A stretch of 12,220 bases of DNA from contig CAZDHT010000168.1 in the NCBI GenBank assembly GCA_964505325.1, positions 1-12,220 on the forward strand. Direction: 5' to 3'. Shown here in pieces: positions 12,183 through 12,220 of this stretch (within the stretch, counting starts at the first letter, position 1; each line of letters starts with the position of its first letter). This DNA comes from CAZDHT01 sp964505325. Lineage in GTDB: Bacteria; Planctomycetota; PUPC01. A model generated the notes under the pieces. That model did not search any database, was not told where the DNA came from, and saw nothing but the letters and a program-made list of their open reading frames with translations. The translations under genes were made by a program, and so were the position numbers.

Positions 12183-12220
12183 TTCGCGAGGAGCGACAGC
12201 TCCGAGAATAGGCCCCGCCT

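Overview
The window is GC-rich bacterial chromosome, most likely from an uncultivated planctomycete-like or related environmental (PVC-type) bacterium. That placement is an inference from the gene mix: a non-canonical sulfatase-fold hydrolase, two diverged UroD/MtaA-type proteins and a DacZ-like diadenylate cyclase. No rRNA or tRNA gene was seen.

Layout. 1-119 is the 3' end of an unrecognised plus-strand gene. 198-4669 is a leftward block. It reads rrf2 (Fe-S type regulator), an 8Fe ferredoxin and a DHH/DHHA1 phosphoesterase, packed with 3-44 bp gaps behind a good promoter at 4715-4743. After a 124-bp gap come a sulfatase-fold hydrolase and an exported beta-propeller protein that overlap by 4 bp. 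4872-5903 is a divergently transcribed UroD-like gene with its own promoter. 5980-6174 holds a decayed second copy of the rrf2 5' end, including its promoter. 6199-8567 is a less GC-rich leftward restriction-modification pair (PD-(D/E)XK endonuclease, then beta-class DNA methyltransferase). 8739-11308 is a rightward run of diadenylate cyclase, a second UroD-like gene and tspO. 11309-11772 is non-coding and rich in hairpins. 11773-12143 is a small hicBA toxin-antitoxin module whose toxin gene is broken.

How the genes may work together. The Rrf2 protein has the IscR-type Cys3His ligand pattern, so the ferredoxin/phosphoesterase operon is probably controlled by Fe-S or redox status. The DHH/DHHA1 enzyme belongs to the family that degrades c-di-AMP, pAp and nanoRNA, and the window also encodes a c-di-AMP synthase. 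Synthesis and breakdown of this second messenger may therefore be encoded within 6 kb. The UroD-like proteins lack the signature of genuine uroporphyrinogen decarboxylase and resemble corrinoid/methyl-transfer relatives; one sits directly upstream of the porphyrin-binding membrane protein TspO.

Most notable oddities: (1) a sulfatase-fold enzyme with Thr where the formylglycine Cys/Ser should be; (2) single in-frame TAG codons interrupting both hicA (exactly at a conserved Gln) and the apparent 5' extension of the endonuclease gene; (3) a ferredoxin separated from the in-frame phosphoesterase only by TAG-GGT; (4) an rrf2 remnant whose promoter is better preserved than its coding part.
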